A stretch of 64,000 nucleotides of DNA from CBDIHH01 sp965279095 (GCA_965279095.1 CBDIHH010000006.1:806001-870000), one strand, 5' to 3'; shown: positions 42,602 through 52,372, numbered from the stretch's first letter. The notes: generated by a model from the letters alone, not told the origin. Numbers and translations: made by a program.

Positions 42602-43893
42602 GGGGTCGCCTTGGGCTTGTCGATGGCTTGATCTTGCGAGCGCGACTGCGGCTTGGCGAGGGTCTCGCCGGGCTTCAGCTTGAGGCCGCGCAAAAGGATG
42701 TTGGGCAGGACGGCGTTGTCCCACTCCGGGGTCTTGGGGGGCGACGATCCCATGCGCAGGACCACCAGCTTGGCCGAGGGGACGATATAGACCACCTGGT
42801 TGGCGTTGCCGTCGAACAGGAACAGGTCCTCGGCGGCATAGGGCTCGCCGTGCAGCACGCCAGGGGCGCCGGTGTCGGGATTGGCCGCGCCGCGGCGCTC
42901 GATATAGGTCCCGGACGGATAGACCCCCGCGCCATAGTAGGGGTTCTGGGCGGAGCCGCGCTTGAGCTCGGCCACATAGCCGGCGGGCAGCAGGCGCTTG
43001 CCGTTCCACACCCCGTCGTTGAGCATCAGCACGCCCAGCCGCAGCCAGCTCTCGGCCGGCAGCATCATGCAGCAGCCCGAATGGGCCAGCCCGCCGACCC
43101 GGTCCACCCAGACGTCGCCGCCGGCGGCGCCGAGGGGCTGGATAACCTGCTTGGAGATGAAGGCGGCGTAGCGCTGCTTGGTGGCGCGCTCGATGACGAT
43201 GGAGATCAGCTCGCCATTGGCGTTGGAATAGTCGTAGCGCTCGCCCGGCTTGTGGGTGAGCGGATAGTCATGGATCAGGGTGTCCTGCACCCGCGTGCCC
43301 ATGTAGGCGATATTGAGGATGTTCTTCGGGTCCGTCACTTCCGGCCCCGCGAACTCCTGCTTCTTGAAGCCCGAGCGCATCTCCAGGACCATGCGCAGGG
43401 TCATGGCCGCCTTGGGCGTGCCCTTCCACTCGGGGATGAACGTCGTCATCGGCGCGTCGAGGGACTTGATGAAGCCCAGCTGGATGGCCCGGCCCACCGC
43501 CACGGCCGTCATCGGCTTGGCCAGGGAGAAGGACACCAGCGGCTTGGCCGCGGTGGTGTCGCCGAAGTAGTCGGCCGTCTGGATGGCCCCGTCGCGATAG
43601 ACGATGAAGGCGCTGGACCGGTTGGCCCGGGCGTAGTCGCGGGCCTTGTCGAGGGCCTCGACGGCGACCGAGCGGTCGGCGGGGGCCGCGGCGGGCAGGG
43701 GCTGGTAGGACGCGGCGCCGGGGATCGCCTCCACCGGGTCGTAGGGCTTGGTCACGCCCTTGCCGAGGATGCGGTTCTCGAACCGCTCCATATAGACGGC
43801 CTGTTCTGCGGCGCTGGGTTCAGCAGCCATCGCTGCCCCCCCCGCTAGAGCGGCGCCGAGGGCCAGGGCGACAGCAAGGCGAGGCAGGGTCAT
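42598..43893 (-). CDS. Beta-lactamase-fold serine hydrolase, exported
   Basis: 431 residues with signal peptide (about 1-23, A-A-M-A-A). The class C/penicillin-binding-like fold carries S-L-A-K (Ser123/Lys126) and Y-S-N (Tyr222-Asn224), the first two catalytic motifs. The third (K/H-T/S-G) is not obvious, so it is more likely an esterase or peptidase than a true beta-lactamase. A start at ATG 43926 is possible; ATG 43893 begins the signal peptide. It follows the MFS stop by 39 bases and overlaps the GST gene by four. Confidence 0.85.
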   Translation of the reverse strand: MTLPRLAVALALGAALAGGAAMAAEPSAAEQAVYMERFENRILGKGVTKPYDPVEAIPGAASYQPLPAAAPADRSVAVEALDKARDYARANRSSAFIVYRDGAIQTADYFGDTTAAKPLVSFSLAKPMTAVAVGRAIQLGFIKSLDAPMTTFIPEWKGTPKAAMTLRMVLEMRSGFKKQEFAGPEVTDPKNILNIAYMGTRVQDTLIHDYPLTHKPGERYDYSNANGELISIVIERATKQRYAAFISKQVIQPLGAAGGDVWVDRVGGLAHSGCCMMLPAESWLRLGVLMLNDGVWNGKRLLPAGYVAELKRGSAQNPYYGAGVYPSGTYIERRGAANPDTGAPGVLHGEPYAAEDLFLFDGNANQVVYIVPSAKLVVLRMGSSPPKTPEWDNAVLPNILLRGLKLKPGETLAKPQSRSQDQAIDKPKATP

Positions 43894-43932
43894 CGATGGG
43901 GTCCATGGGGCTGAGGTCTCGCGCATGGCCGG

Positions 43933-45180
43933 CTATTCCGCCGCTACGGCGACGGCGCCGGTCTCGACGATGGGCGCCGGCTGGTCGGGGTAGCGACCCA
44001 TCAGTAGCACCAGCAGGCCGGAGACGGCGAATCCCACCGCCGCGCCGATCAGCACCACATCGTAGTTCTTGAAGGCGTCGTAGAGCTGACCGGCGGCCAC
44101 CCCGCCCGCCACCGCCCCAAAGGCGAAGGCCATGCCGATCACGGCGAACAGCATCGAATAGGAACCGAGGCCGAAATATTTCGAGATGAAGTAGCCGGTG
44201 ATGTCCACCTCGGCGCCCTGGGCGAAGCCGACCAGCGCCACGGCCAGGTAGACCGCCCACAGCCCCGGGCTGGCCAGCAGCAGCAGGCAGCCGGCGGTGG
44301 CCGCCAGCAGCGACAGCATCGCCGGCAGGGGCGCCCACATGCGGTCGAAGGCGTAGCCCACCGACAGCCGCCCGACGATGGTCGCCACCGCCAGGACCGA
44401 GATCATCAGGCCCGAGGTCTGCACGCTGAGACCGCGGTCGGTGAGGATGGGCGCCAGTTGGCTGACCACCGCGACCAGGGCGGTGGTGGCGATGAACAGC
44501 ACCAGGGTGAGGAGATAGAGCCGATAGCCCCGGGCCGCCTGGCCCAGGGTCTTGCCCGAGCGGGCGGCGACGGCCTCGGCGGGGCGGCTGCGGCTGGCGC
44601 GGCCGCGCTCATGGACCAGGAAATAGGTCACCGGGATCGCGGTGAAGGCCAACGCGGCCATGCCCCAATAGCCCGCACGTAGTCCATAGCCGGCGATCAG
44701 CCAGGAGAGGGCCGGGGCCAGGCCGAAGGCGACCACCGAGGTGCCGATGAGAGTCAGGGCCAGGGCGATGCCGCGGGACTTCTCGAACCAACTGACCACG
44801 GCGCGGGTATAGGCGATGGGGCCGGTGGCGCCGCCCAGCACCACGCCCATCACCATCAGGCCGTAATAGACTGGCAGGGTTCCGGGCTGCAGCGCCAGGC
44901 CGACGAAATGCAGGCCCAGGAAGGCGGCGGCCAGCATGGCCACGATCCGCGGCCCGTAGCGGTCGATCAGCCAGCCGGTCACCGGGGCGACGATGATGGC
45001 CAGCAGCATCGCGCCCTGGCCGGCGGCGATCTGGCCGCGGGTCCAGCCGAACTCGCCTTGGAGACTCTTGACGAACAGGGAGCTGACATACTGCATCTGC
45101 GTCGAGCCACAGCCGAGCCCGATGGCGGCGCCGAGCACCACCGGCCAATGCCGCGCCAATTCTGATCGCTGTTGCGTCAT
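43933..45180 (-). CDS. MFS transporter
   Basis: 415 residues, 12 hydrophobic segments, oxalate/formate-antiporter-like or monocarboxylate-porter-like (GWLIDRYGPR between helices 2 and 3; GRLSVGYAFDR in the second half). Helix 1 begins after a short cytoplasmic N-terminus. ATG 45180 has GGGGGA seven bases upstream; the longer reading frame is rejected. It is the first gene of the seven-gene operon and presumably imports or exports the pathway compound. Divergent from the M24 gene across 173 bases. Confidence 0.88.
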   Translation of the reverse strand: MTQQRSELARHWPVVLGAAIGLGCGSTQMQYVSSLFVKSLQGEFGWTRGQIAAGQGAMLLAIIVAPVTGWLIDRYGPRIVAMLAAAFLGLHFVGLALQPGTLPVYYGLMVMGVVLGGATGPIAYTRAVVSWFEKSRGIALALTLIGTSVVAFGLAPALSWLIAGYGLRAGYWGMAALAFTAIPVTYFLVHERGRASRSRPAEAVAARSGKTLGQAARGYRLYLLTLVLFIATTALVAVVSQLAPILTDRGLSVQTSGLMISVLAVATIVGRLSVGYAFDRMWAPLPAMLSLLAATAGCLLLLASPGLWAVYLAVALVGFAQGAEVDITGYFISKYFGLGSYSMLFAVIGMAFAFGAVAGGVAAGQLYDAFKNYDVVLIGAAVGFAVSGLLVLLMGRYPDQPAPIVETGAVAVAAE

Positions 45181-45353
45181 GTCCGTATCCCCCGATACCA
45201 CAGCCGTCTGGCGTTTGATGTCAGGCCCGCAATCTTCCCAAGGGCCCCGTACGATGATCGGCTGTACGACGCCGCAAAGGGAACAGTGGGGGCGAGGCGG
45301 GTGGCAAGCTGTCAGTCTGTCCGTAGCCGGTAGTCGGAACAAGCGGATAGGAC

Positions 45354-46616
45354 GTGCTGGTGAGTGATCTTGGAGCGATGTCGGCCGGGCCCTTGATGAA
45401 CCTCGATCGGGCGCACGAGGTGCTGACCCGTCATGGCCTGTCCGGCCTGATCCTGGCCGACCCCCTGAACATCTACCACGCCACCGGCTTCTGGCCTCAG
45501 CTGAGCCAGATGGGCATGACCGGCTCGATGATCGCCCTGGTCAGCCGGGACAGCCGCGAGGTGGGCGTGGTCCTGTCGCAGTTCTTCCACTATCTGCGCT
45601 TCGGCGCCTGGGCCGCTGAGGCGTCGGACATCCAGACCTTCCTCTATCACGCCGAGCCGAGCGGCGACGCCCCGGTCCCCACCCGGCCGGCCTTCTTCGC
45701 CACCCGGGAGGGCGGCGATCCCGACGCCGTGGAGCGGCGGCGACGGCGCCTGACCATGGCCGCCCTAGGCGGGCTGGCCCCATCGGCCTCGCCCGCCAAG
45801 GCCCTCGCCCAGGCGGCTCGGGCGCTGGGGCTTGGCGCGGGGCGGGTGGGCGTCGACCATCCCCTGATCGCGCAGATGCTGGAGCCGGCGGACCTGCCCG
45901 TGACCCTAGAGCCGGTCGACCGGGTCCTGCGCGAGATCCGCATGGTCAAGTCGCCGGCCGAGATCGCCCTGATGCGCCGGGCGTCCGGCGCCAACGCCGA
46001 GGCCGCCCGAGCCGTGCTGGCCTTCGCCCGGGGCGGCGCCACCTATGCCGACATCCGCGGCCAGTTCCACGCCGAGGCCGCCCGGCGCGGCAATATCGGC
46101 GAGTTCCTGCTGATTGACGGCGCCGGCCCGGAACTGGACGGCTCTGTCGCCGAGGGGCGCGCCTTCCTCATCGACGCCGTCAGCCACCAGGGCCACTACC
46201 ACGGCGACTATGGCCGCACGGCCGTGCTCGGCGAGCCCTCGCGGCGAATGGCGGAGGCGCTGAGGGGAACCCAGGCGGCATGGGAGGCGATCCGGGAGGC
46301 CCTGAAGCCGGGCCTCCGCTACAGCGACATCCTCCGCATCGGCCAGGCCGCGGTGGCCCGCGCCGGCGTCGACGCCGCCATCGGCGTCAATCCGCACAGT
46401 GTCGGCCTGATGCACACCGATGAGCCGGGCCGCGCGGACCGGCCCTACTACGCCAAGGACGACATCGTCCTGCAGGAAGGCATGGTGCTCAGCGTCGACC
46501 TGCCGGTGCTGGAGGCGGATCTGGGCGGCACGGCCCATTTCGAGGACCTGGTGCTCATCACCGCCGACGGCTGCGAGCCCCTGCATGAGAGCGGCGAGTC
46601 CCTGGTGATCCTCTAG
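45354..46616 (+). CDS. M24-family metallopeptidase-like protein (creatinase/Xaa-Pro peptidase)
   Basis: 420 residues, pita-bread fold: an N-terminal creatinase-like domain (about 15-180) and the C-terminal M24 domain. Metal-site positions are readable as Asp in LIDAVSHQG and Asp in H-G-D-Y-G-R-T, His in NPHSVGLMHTDEP, and Glu in HFEDLVL near the end. The start codon is GTG 45354 or GTG 45360. It may hydrolyse an imide or peptide bond of the compound handled by the divergent operon; that is inference from location. It ends two bases before the next gene. Confidence 0.85.
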   Translation: MLVSDLGAMSAGPLMNLDRAHEVLTRHGLSGLILADPLNIYHATGFWPQLSQMGMTGSMIALVSRDSREVGVVLSQFFHYLRFGAWAAEASDIQTFLYHAEPSGDAPVPTRPAFFATREGGDPDAVERRRRRLTMAALGGLAPSASPAKALAQAARALGLGAGRVGVDHPLIAQMLEPADLPVTLEPVDRVLREIRMVKSPAEIALMRRASGANAEAARAVLAFARGGATYADIRGQFHAEAARRGNIGEFLLIDGAGPELDGSVAEGRAFLIDAVSHQGHYHGDYGRTAVLGEPSRRMAEALRGTQAAWEAIREALKPGLRYSDILRIGQAAVARAGVDAAIGVNPHSVGLMHTDEPGRADRPYYAKDDIVLQEGMVLSVDLPVLEADLGGTAHFEDLVLITADGCEPLHESGESLVIL

Positions 46617-46618
46617 GC

Positions 46619-48313
46619 ATGAACCCAATCCCCACCAAGGTGCTGATCCTGGGCGGCTACGGCGCCTTCGGCCGCCGGCTCGCCCGCCTGCTCGCCGATG
46701 ACCCCCGCGTGACGCTGATCATCGCCGGGCGCTCGCGTGAACGGGCCGAGGCCTTCTGCGCCGCCCTGCCGGCGGGCGCCGGTCGCATCGCGGCGGCCAT
46801 CGACCGCACCGGCGACCTCGACGGCCCCTTCAGGTCCTTGGCTCCGGACGTGGTCATCGACGCCAGCGGCCCGTTCCAGGCCTATGGCGCCGACCCCTAC
46901 CGGGTCGCGGCCGCCGCCCTGGCGGCCGACGCCGACTACCTGGATCTGGCGGACGGCGCGGCCTTCGTGGCCGGCTGCGTCGGCCTGGACTCGGACGCCA
47001 AGGCGAGGGGACGCTTCGCCCTCAGCGGCGCCTCGACCTTCCCAGCACTGAGCGCGGCGGTGGTGCGCGATCTGGCTCAGGGGCTGGACTGGATCCACAC
47101 GGTAGTGGGCGGTGTCGCCCCGTCGCCCCATGCGGGGGTGGGCCCCAGCGTGGTCCGGGCTATCGCCGGCTATGCCGGCAAGCCGGTGCGCCTGCGGGTC
47201 AGCGGCCGCCACCGCACGGCTTATGGCCTCATCGACAGCATCCGCTACACCATCGCCCCGCCAGGCGCGCTGCCGCTGGCCAACAGCCGCTTCTCCCTCG
47301 TGGAGGTCCCCGACCTCACCCTGCTGCCCGTCGCCTGGCCGCAGGTGAGGACGGTATGGATGGGCGCGGGGCCGCGGCCGGAGATCCTGCACCGGGCGCT
47401 CAGCGCCCTGGCCTGGCTGGTGCGGCTGAGGCTGCTGCCGAGCCTGAGCCCCCTGGCCCCCCTGTTCCACTGGGCGACCCGCACCTTCCGGTGGGGCGAA
47501 CACCGGGGCGGCATGTTCGTCCGCCTGACCGGCTATCTGCGCAACCGGCCGGTGGAGCGGTCCTGGCACCTGCTGGCCGAGGGCGACGACGGCCCCCTGG
47601 TCCCGGCCATGGCGGCGGCGGCGATCGTTCGCCGACGCCTCGACGGCCGTCCCCCGGCGCCGGGGGCGCGGCCCTGCGTCGCCGAGCTGGAACTGGCCGA
47701 CTTCGAGCCCCTGTTCGCGGGGCGCGCCATCGCCGTTGGCCGGCGCCATCGCGGCGCGGCCGAGGACGCCCAGCCCCTCTACCGGCGGGTGCTGGGCGAC
47801 GCCTGGGAGGCCTTGCCGCCGGCGGTGCGCGCCCTGCACGACCTCAGCGGGGTCAAGCAGATGATCGGCCGCGCCGACGTCGACCGGGGTCGCGGCCCAT
47901 TGGCGGCCCTGGCGGCGGCCTTGTTCGGCCTTCCCAAGGCGGGAGGCGACGTGCCCGTCCATGTCGCCTTCCTCGACGACAACCACGCCGAATACTGGCG
48001 CCGCGACTTCGACGGCCGCCGATTCAAGAGCCGGCAGGCCGAGGGCAAGGGGCGGTGGCAAGGGCTGCTGACGGAACGGTTCGGCGCGGTCACGGTGGGC
48101 CTGGCGCTGGTGGTCCGGGATGGACGGCTAAGCCTGGTCGTGCGGCGGTGGAGCCTGCTGGGCCTGTCCATGCCGATGGGCTTGGCCCCGCGCGGCGACG
48201 CCTACGAGTTCGAGCAAGATGGCCGCTTCGGTTTCGACGTCCAGATCGGCCATCCCCTCACCGGGATGATCGTGCGCTATCGCGGCTGGCTGGAGGAGAT
48301 GCGCGCCGCATAG
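46619..48313 (+). CDS. Saccharopine dehydrogenase-like NAD(P)-binding protein fused to DUF4166
   Basis: 564 residues. An N-terminal Rossmann domain begins VLILGGYGAFGRRLA (8-22) and includes the conserved D-A-S-G-P-F-Q near 80; the remainder of the saccharopine-dehydrogenase-like region runs to about 340. The C-terminal 180 residues (from about 385; P-L-Y-R-R-V-L-G and H-D-L-S-G) match DUF4166. Fusions of these two domains are known and unassigned functionally. It starts two bases after the M24 stop. Confidence 0.82.
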   Translation: MNPIPTKVLILGGYGAFGRRLARLLADDPRVTLIIAGRSRERAEAFCAALPAGAGRIAAAIDRTGDLDGPFRSLAPDVVIDASGPFQAYGADPYRVAAAALAADADYLDLADGAAFVAGCVGLDSDAKARGRFALSGASTFPALSAAVVRDLAQGLDWIHTVVGGVAPSPHAGVGPSVVRAIAGYAGKPVRLRVSGRHRTAYGLIDSIRYTIAPPGALPLANSRFSLVEVPDLTLLPVAWPQVRTVWMGAGPRPEILHRALSALAWLVRLRLLPSLSPLAPLFHWATRTFRWGEHRGGMFVRLTGYLRNRPVERSWHLLAEGDDGPLVPAMAAAAIVRRRLDGRPPAPGARPCVAELELADFEPLFAGRAIAVGRRHRGAAEDAQPLYRRVLGDAWEALPPAVRALHDLSGVKQMIGRADVDRGRGPLAALAAALFGLPKAGGDVPVHVAFLDDNHAEYWRRDFDGRRFKSRQAEGKGRWQGLLTERFGAVTVGLALVVRDGRLSLVVRRWSLLGLSMPMGLAPRGDAYEFEQDGRFGFDVQIGHPLTGMIVRYRGWLEEMRAA

Positions 48314-48388
48314 GTACAGTAACGCCGAGGGAACGCACGTTGTCCTCCGCGATTCTAGCGCGTCCACGGGAGGGTGTTAGTATTAGGC

Positions 48389-48571
48389 ATGACCAATTCA
48401 GATATACTGTCGAATGAGGCCTACGCTCTTATGGATACAATTCAGCAGGATTGGCGAGGTCGGAGCGTATATCTAGATCCTACCCAGAAAGAAGAGCTAC
48501 TAGCCAGTCTAAAAGCCTGCCGCTTTGAGTTAAATGAGCTCATTGTTCGGCTCGAGGATCCTGCCGATTGA
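48389..48571 (+). CDS. Small hypothetical protein, atypical base composition
   Basis: 60 residues: T-N-S-D-I-L-S-N-E-A-Y-A-L-M-D-T, D-W-R-G-R-S-V-Y-L-D-P-T-Q-K-E-E-L-L, then a helical C-terminus. GC is roughly 47% against about 70% in flanking genes and codons such as TTA, CTA and AGA appear, so it looks recently acquired. GTG 48374 is also in frame but GGGAGGGTG upstream serves either start poorly. No family recognised. Confidence 0.55.
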   Translation: MTNSDILSNEAYALMDTIQQDWRGRSVYLDPTQKEELLASLKACRFELNELIVRLEDPAD

Positions 48572-48628
48572 ACGGGGTCGTCGCAGCTCTTTGTTGATAT
48601 TGAGCCCACCTACCAGAAGCGGTTTCGG

Positions 48629-48657
48629 CGTGACCTATACGTGCCATCGGCTATACA
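48629..48657 (+). promoter_or_regulatory. Candidate promoter of crcB, possibly giving a leaderless mRNA
   Basis: GTGACC (48630-48635), 14 bases, GCTATACA (48650-48657), which resembles the Caulobacter housekeeping form TTGACGS-N10-14-GCTANAWC with a weak -35. Transcription would begin at or next to the crcB ATG, which itself has no Shine-Dalgarno. Confidence 0.3.
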
Positions 48658-48664
48658 GCGCCCC

Positions 48665-49060
48665 ATGAACAAGCTCATCTTCGTGTTCATCGGCGCCGGA
48701 ACCGGCGGCCTCGCGCGCTACTGGGTCAGCTCGCATACCCTGCGGTGGTTCGGGCTTGGCGGGCCGTTCGGCACGGCGACCGGCACCTTCCTGGTCAATG
48801 TGCTCGGCGGCCTCGCCATGGGCGTCCTCGCCGGTTGGCTGGCCTTTCGCGGCGGCGCGGATCATGAGCGCCTGCGCCTGCTGCTGGGCGTTGGCCTGCT
48901 GGGCGGCTTCACCACCTTCTCGGCCTTCTCCCTGGAGACGGCGCTTATGATCGAGAAGCGGCTCTACGGACAGGCGCTGACCTATGTGTCGGCCTCGGTG
49001 CTGCTGTCGGTGGGGGCCCTGTTCGTGGGTCTGCTGGCCGCGCGGCGACTGTTCGCATGA
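48665..49060 (+). CDS. crcB: Fluoride ion channel CrcB/Fluc
   Basis: 131 residues, four transmembrane helices. GAGTGGLARYWVS at the start, N-V-L-G-G near the middle and the GGFTTFSAFSLE motif (about 73-84) that lines the fluoride pore are present. ATG 48665 chosen over an upstream in-frame GTG because it begins the first helix. No fluoride (crcB-motif) riboswitch is apparent upstream. The stop overlaps the following gene by four bases. Confidence 0.93.
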   Translation: MNKLIFVFIGAGTGGLARYWVSSHTLRWFGLGGPFGTATGTFLVNVLGGLAMGVLAGWLAFRGGADHERLRLLLGVGLLGGFTTFSAFSLETALMIEKRLYGQALTYVSASVLLSVGALFVGLLAARRLFA

Positions 49061-50052
49061 GCCGCGAGATCCAGGTCCTGACGGTGGACGACGCCGGCGA
49101 GGACGGCGTCAGGCTGGACCGCTGGTTCAAGCGCCGTTGGCCGCACGTCAATCACGTCCAGATCCAGAAGCTGGTCCGCTCCGGCCAGATCCGCGTCGAC
49201 GGCGCCCGGGCCAAGGCCGACACCCGGCTGGTCCAGGGCGCCCAGGTGCGCGTCCCGCCCATGCCCGACGCCCCCGAGCCGGGCGAGAAGAAGGAAGGCC
49301 TGACCGACCGCGATGTCGCCTTCGCCAAGTCGCTGGTGCTGTACGAGGACGACGAGGTGCTGGCCCTGAACAAGCCCGCCGGCCTGGCGGTCCAGGGCGG
49401 CACCAAGACCCACATGCATGTGGACCGCCTGCTCAGCGCCTGGGGCGAGGGGCTGGAGCGGCCGCGCCTGGTCCACCGCCTGGACCGCGACACCTCAGGC
49501 GTGCTGGTGCTGGGCAAGGGGCCGGCCGCGGCGGCCCGGCTGTCAGGCGCCTTCGCCCGGCGCAAGGCGAAGAAGACCTACTGGGCCGTCGTCGCCGGCA
49601 ATATTCATCCGGTGGACGGGGTGATCGACATGCCCCTGGTCAAGAAGGGCATCGGCGACCGGGAGCTAGTCGTGCCGGCGACCGCCAAAGAGGCCGGCGC
49701 CGAGGCGGCCGAGACCGAATATGTTACCCTGTCGCGCGCCGCCAGCCGGGCCGCGTGGATGGCGCTGCGTCCGCTCACCGGGCGCACCCATCAGCTGCGC
49801 GCGCACATGAAGGCCATCGGCCACGCCATCGTCGGCGATCCCAAATATGGCGACCAGGCCTCGGTGGCCCTGTCCAATGGCCTGAAGCTTCAGCTCCACG
49901 CCCGCCGCCTCGTGCTGCCCCATCCGGTCAGCGGCCAGATCATCATCGAGGCGCCCCTGAGCCCCGAGATGAAGGCGGGGTTCGAGCGGTTCGGCTTCGA
50001 CTGGCGCGAGGCCGACCCGGAGCCCTTCGACCGCCGCCGGACCCGCCGGTGA
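49057..50052 (+). CDS. RluC/RluD-type 23S rRNA pseudouridine synthase
   Basis: 331 residues: S4 RNA-binding domain at about 18-65 and the RluA-type catalytic domain with Asp143 in HRLDRDTSG, KPAG at 106-109 and L-R-P-L-T-G-R-T-H-Q-L-R-A-H near 242-255. The crcB-rluC-ATP12 order is a common alphaproteobacterial neighbourhood. RluC modifies U955/2504/2580 in E. coli; which positions apply here is not readable. It starts four bases inside crcB. Confidence 0.9.
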   Translation: MSREIQVLTVDDAGEDGVRLDRWFKRRWPHVNHVQIQKLVRSGQIRVDGARAKADTRLVQGAQVRVPPMPDAPEPGEKKEGLTDRDVAFAKSLVLYEDDEVLALNKPAGLAVQGGTKTHMHVDRLLSAWGEGLERPRLVHRLDRDTSGVLVLGKGPAAAARLSGAFARRKAKKTYWAVVAGNIHPVDGVIDMPLVKKGIGDRELVVPATAKEAGAEAAETEYVTLSRAASRAAWMALRPLTGRTHQLRAHMKAIGHAIVGDPKYGDQASVALSNGLKLQLHARRLVLPHPVSGQIIIEAPLSPEMKAGFERFGFDWREADPEPFDRRRTRR

Positions 50053-50082
50053 GCGCCCGCCACATTTCGGAGCGCCCCGCCC

Positions 50083-50805
50083 TTGGCTAGCCAGTACGAC
50101 GCCCTCAGCCGCACCCGGCGGTTCTACAAGGCAGCGTCGGCCGCCCCGACGGACGCCGGCTTCGCCGTGCAGGTGGACGGCCGAACCCCGCGCACCCCCG
50201 GCGGCGGCCGGCTGGTGCTGCCGACCCTGGCCCTGGCGCAGCTGGTGGCGGAGGAATGGGAAGCCCAGGGCGAGTTCATCCTGCCGGACGCCATGCCCGC
50301 CACCCGCCTGGCCAACACCGCCATCGACCGTATCGGCCAGGTGCGCGAGGCGGTGGCCACCGAGGTGGCGCGCTTCGCCGGGTCCGACACCCTGTGCTAT
50401 TTCGCCGAACACCCCCAGGGACTGGTGGAGGAGGAAGCCCGGCGCTGGGGGCCGATCCTGGATTGGGCCGCCCAGGACCTGGGCGTCGAGCTGACCTGCA
50501 TCAGCGGCGTCATCCACCGGCCGCAAGACCCGGGCGCCCTGGCGCGGGTCAAGGCGCTGGCCCTCGAGCTGGACGACTTCGGCCTGGCCGCCCTGGCCCA
50601 CGCGGCCGGCCTGCTCGGATCCGCGGTCCTGGCCCTGTCCCTGCACAGGGGCCGTCTCGACGCCGCCGAGGCTTTCGCCCTGTCGCGCCTGGACGAGGAC
50701 TATCAGGCGCGAATGTGGGGCGAGGACGAGGAGGCCGCGCAGCGGGCCGAGGCCATTCGGGTGGAAACCGTCGTCCTCGGTCGCTGGTTCGCGGCGATCG
50801 GCTAG
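50083..50805 (+). CDS. ATP12-family F1-ATPase assembly chaperone
   Basis: 240 residues. Y-K-x-A-x-x-x-x-x-x-x-x-G-F-x-V-x-V-D-G-R-T-P-R-T-P near 14-40, A-E-E-W near the domain boundary, and F-A-G-S-D-T-L-C-Y-F-A and E-H-P x2 mark the ATP12 fold; mitochondrial ATP12 protects the F1 alpha subunit during assembly. The start codon is TTG at 50083, chosen because it is the first start after the rluC stop and matches the family N-terminus. The final CTAG is shared with the convergent msrB gene. Confidence 0.9.
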   Translation: MASQYDALSRTRRFYKAASAAPTDAGFAVQVDGRTPRTPGGGRLVLPTLALAQLVAEEWEAQGEFILPDAMPATRLANTAIDRIGQVREAVATEVARFAGSDTLCYFAEHPQGLVEEEARRWGPILDWAAQDLGVELTCISGVIHRPQDPGALARVKALALELDDFGLAALAHAAGLLGSAVLALSLHRGRLDAAEAFALSRLDEDYQARMWGEDEEAAQRAEAIRVETVVLGRWFAAIG

Positions 50806-51314
50806 CCCCCGGGCGCGCTCGCGGGCCGGCCCTCCGGCGCCCCGCGGGACAGGCGGTCGGGCAGGGGGTCGCCCTCGGCCGTGAAGTCCAGAGACACCGA
50901 ATTGATGCAGTAGCGCTGGCCGGTCGGGGCGGGGCCGTCGGGGAAGACGTGACCCTGGTGGCTGCCGCAGCGGCCGCACAGCGTCTCTACCCGCACCATG
51001 CCATAGCTGGTGTCGCGCAGCAGCCGCAGGTGCTGGGCGTCAAATGGCTCGAAGAAGCTGGGCCAGCCGGTGCCCGATTCGAACTTGGCGCGGGAGCGGA
51101 ACAGGGGCAGGCCGCACAGGCGGCAACCGTAGACCCCGGCCTCCTTGTTGCCGAGAAGGCCGCCGCAGAAGGGCGCCTCGGTGCCATGGCGCAGCAGCAC
51201 CTCGGCCTCCTCGGGCGAAAGGTCGGCCTCCAGGCGCCGGCGTTCGACCTCGGACGGCGGGGTCAGGTCGAAGCCCGCGGCGGAGCGCTGGGCGGGGGTC
51301 AGGTCGTCGGCCAT
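50802..51314 (-). CDS. msrB: Peptide-methionine (R)-S-oxide reductase
   Basis: 170 residues. MsrB reduces methionine-R-sulfoxide. The catalytic cysteine is Cys136 in RYCINSVSL; zinc-binding cysteines are C64/C67 and C113/C116, and GTGWPSF and H-V-F-x-D-G-P are the usual motifs. The C-terminal 30 residues are a Pro/Gly-rich extension. ATG 51314 chosen over an upstream frame. The stop codon overlaps the ATP12 stop on the other strand at CTAG (50802-50805). Confidence 0.94.
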   Translation of the reverse strand: MADDLTPAQRSAAGFDLTPPSEVERRRLEADLSPEEAEVLLRHGTEAPFCGGLLGNKEAGVYGCRLCGLPLFRSRAKFESGTGWPSFFEPFDAQHLRLLRDTSYGMVRVETLCGRCGSHQGHVFPDGPAPTGQRYCINSVSLDFTAEGDPLPDRLSRGAPEGRPASAPGG

Positions 51315-51481
51315 GGGGTCTGTCTCCGGGATCTGTATCCGAGGTAAGGCGGCGGTCGCCTGCATTCAACGCGCAACGCGCCCGGGCGCCGCAGGTCGGG
51401 CGAATCTCCTACGGCACGAACCTTGGCCGGACGGGCCCGACCCGTGGTAGGATGGGGCACGGCAGTTGGGGGACTCCGCAC

Positions 51482-52363
<882 letters not shown>

Positions 52364-52372
52364 CGAGCGGCC

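Noticed and set aside
42598..43893. Beta-lactamase resistance gene
   Set aside because: The fold and first two motifs fit, but the third motif is not clear and the gene lies in a hydrolase operon, so I do not claim antibiotic resistance.
46613..48061. Open frame of 482 codons opposite the saccharopine-dehydrogenase/DUF4166 gene
   Set aside because: No recognisable protein features and the sense frame has a clear Rossmann motif.
48572..48664. Fluoride riboswitch upstream of crcB
   Set aside because: No crcB-motif consensus could be found between the small gene and the crcB start.
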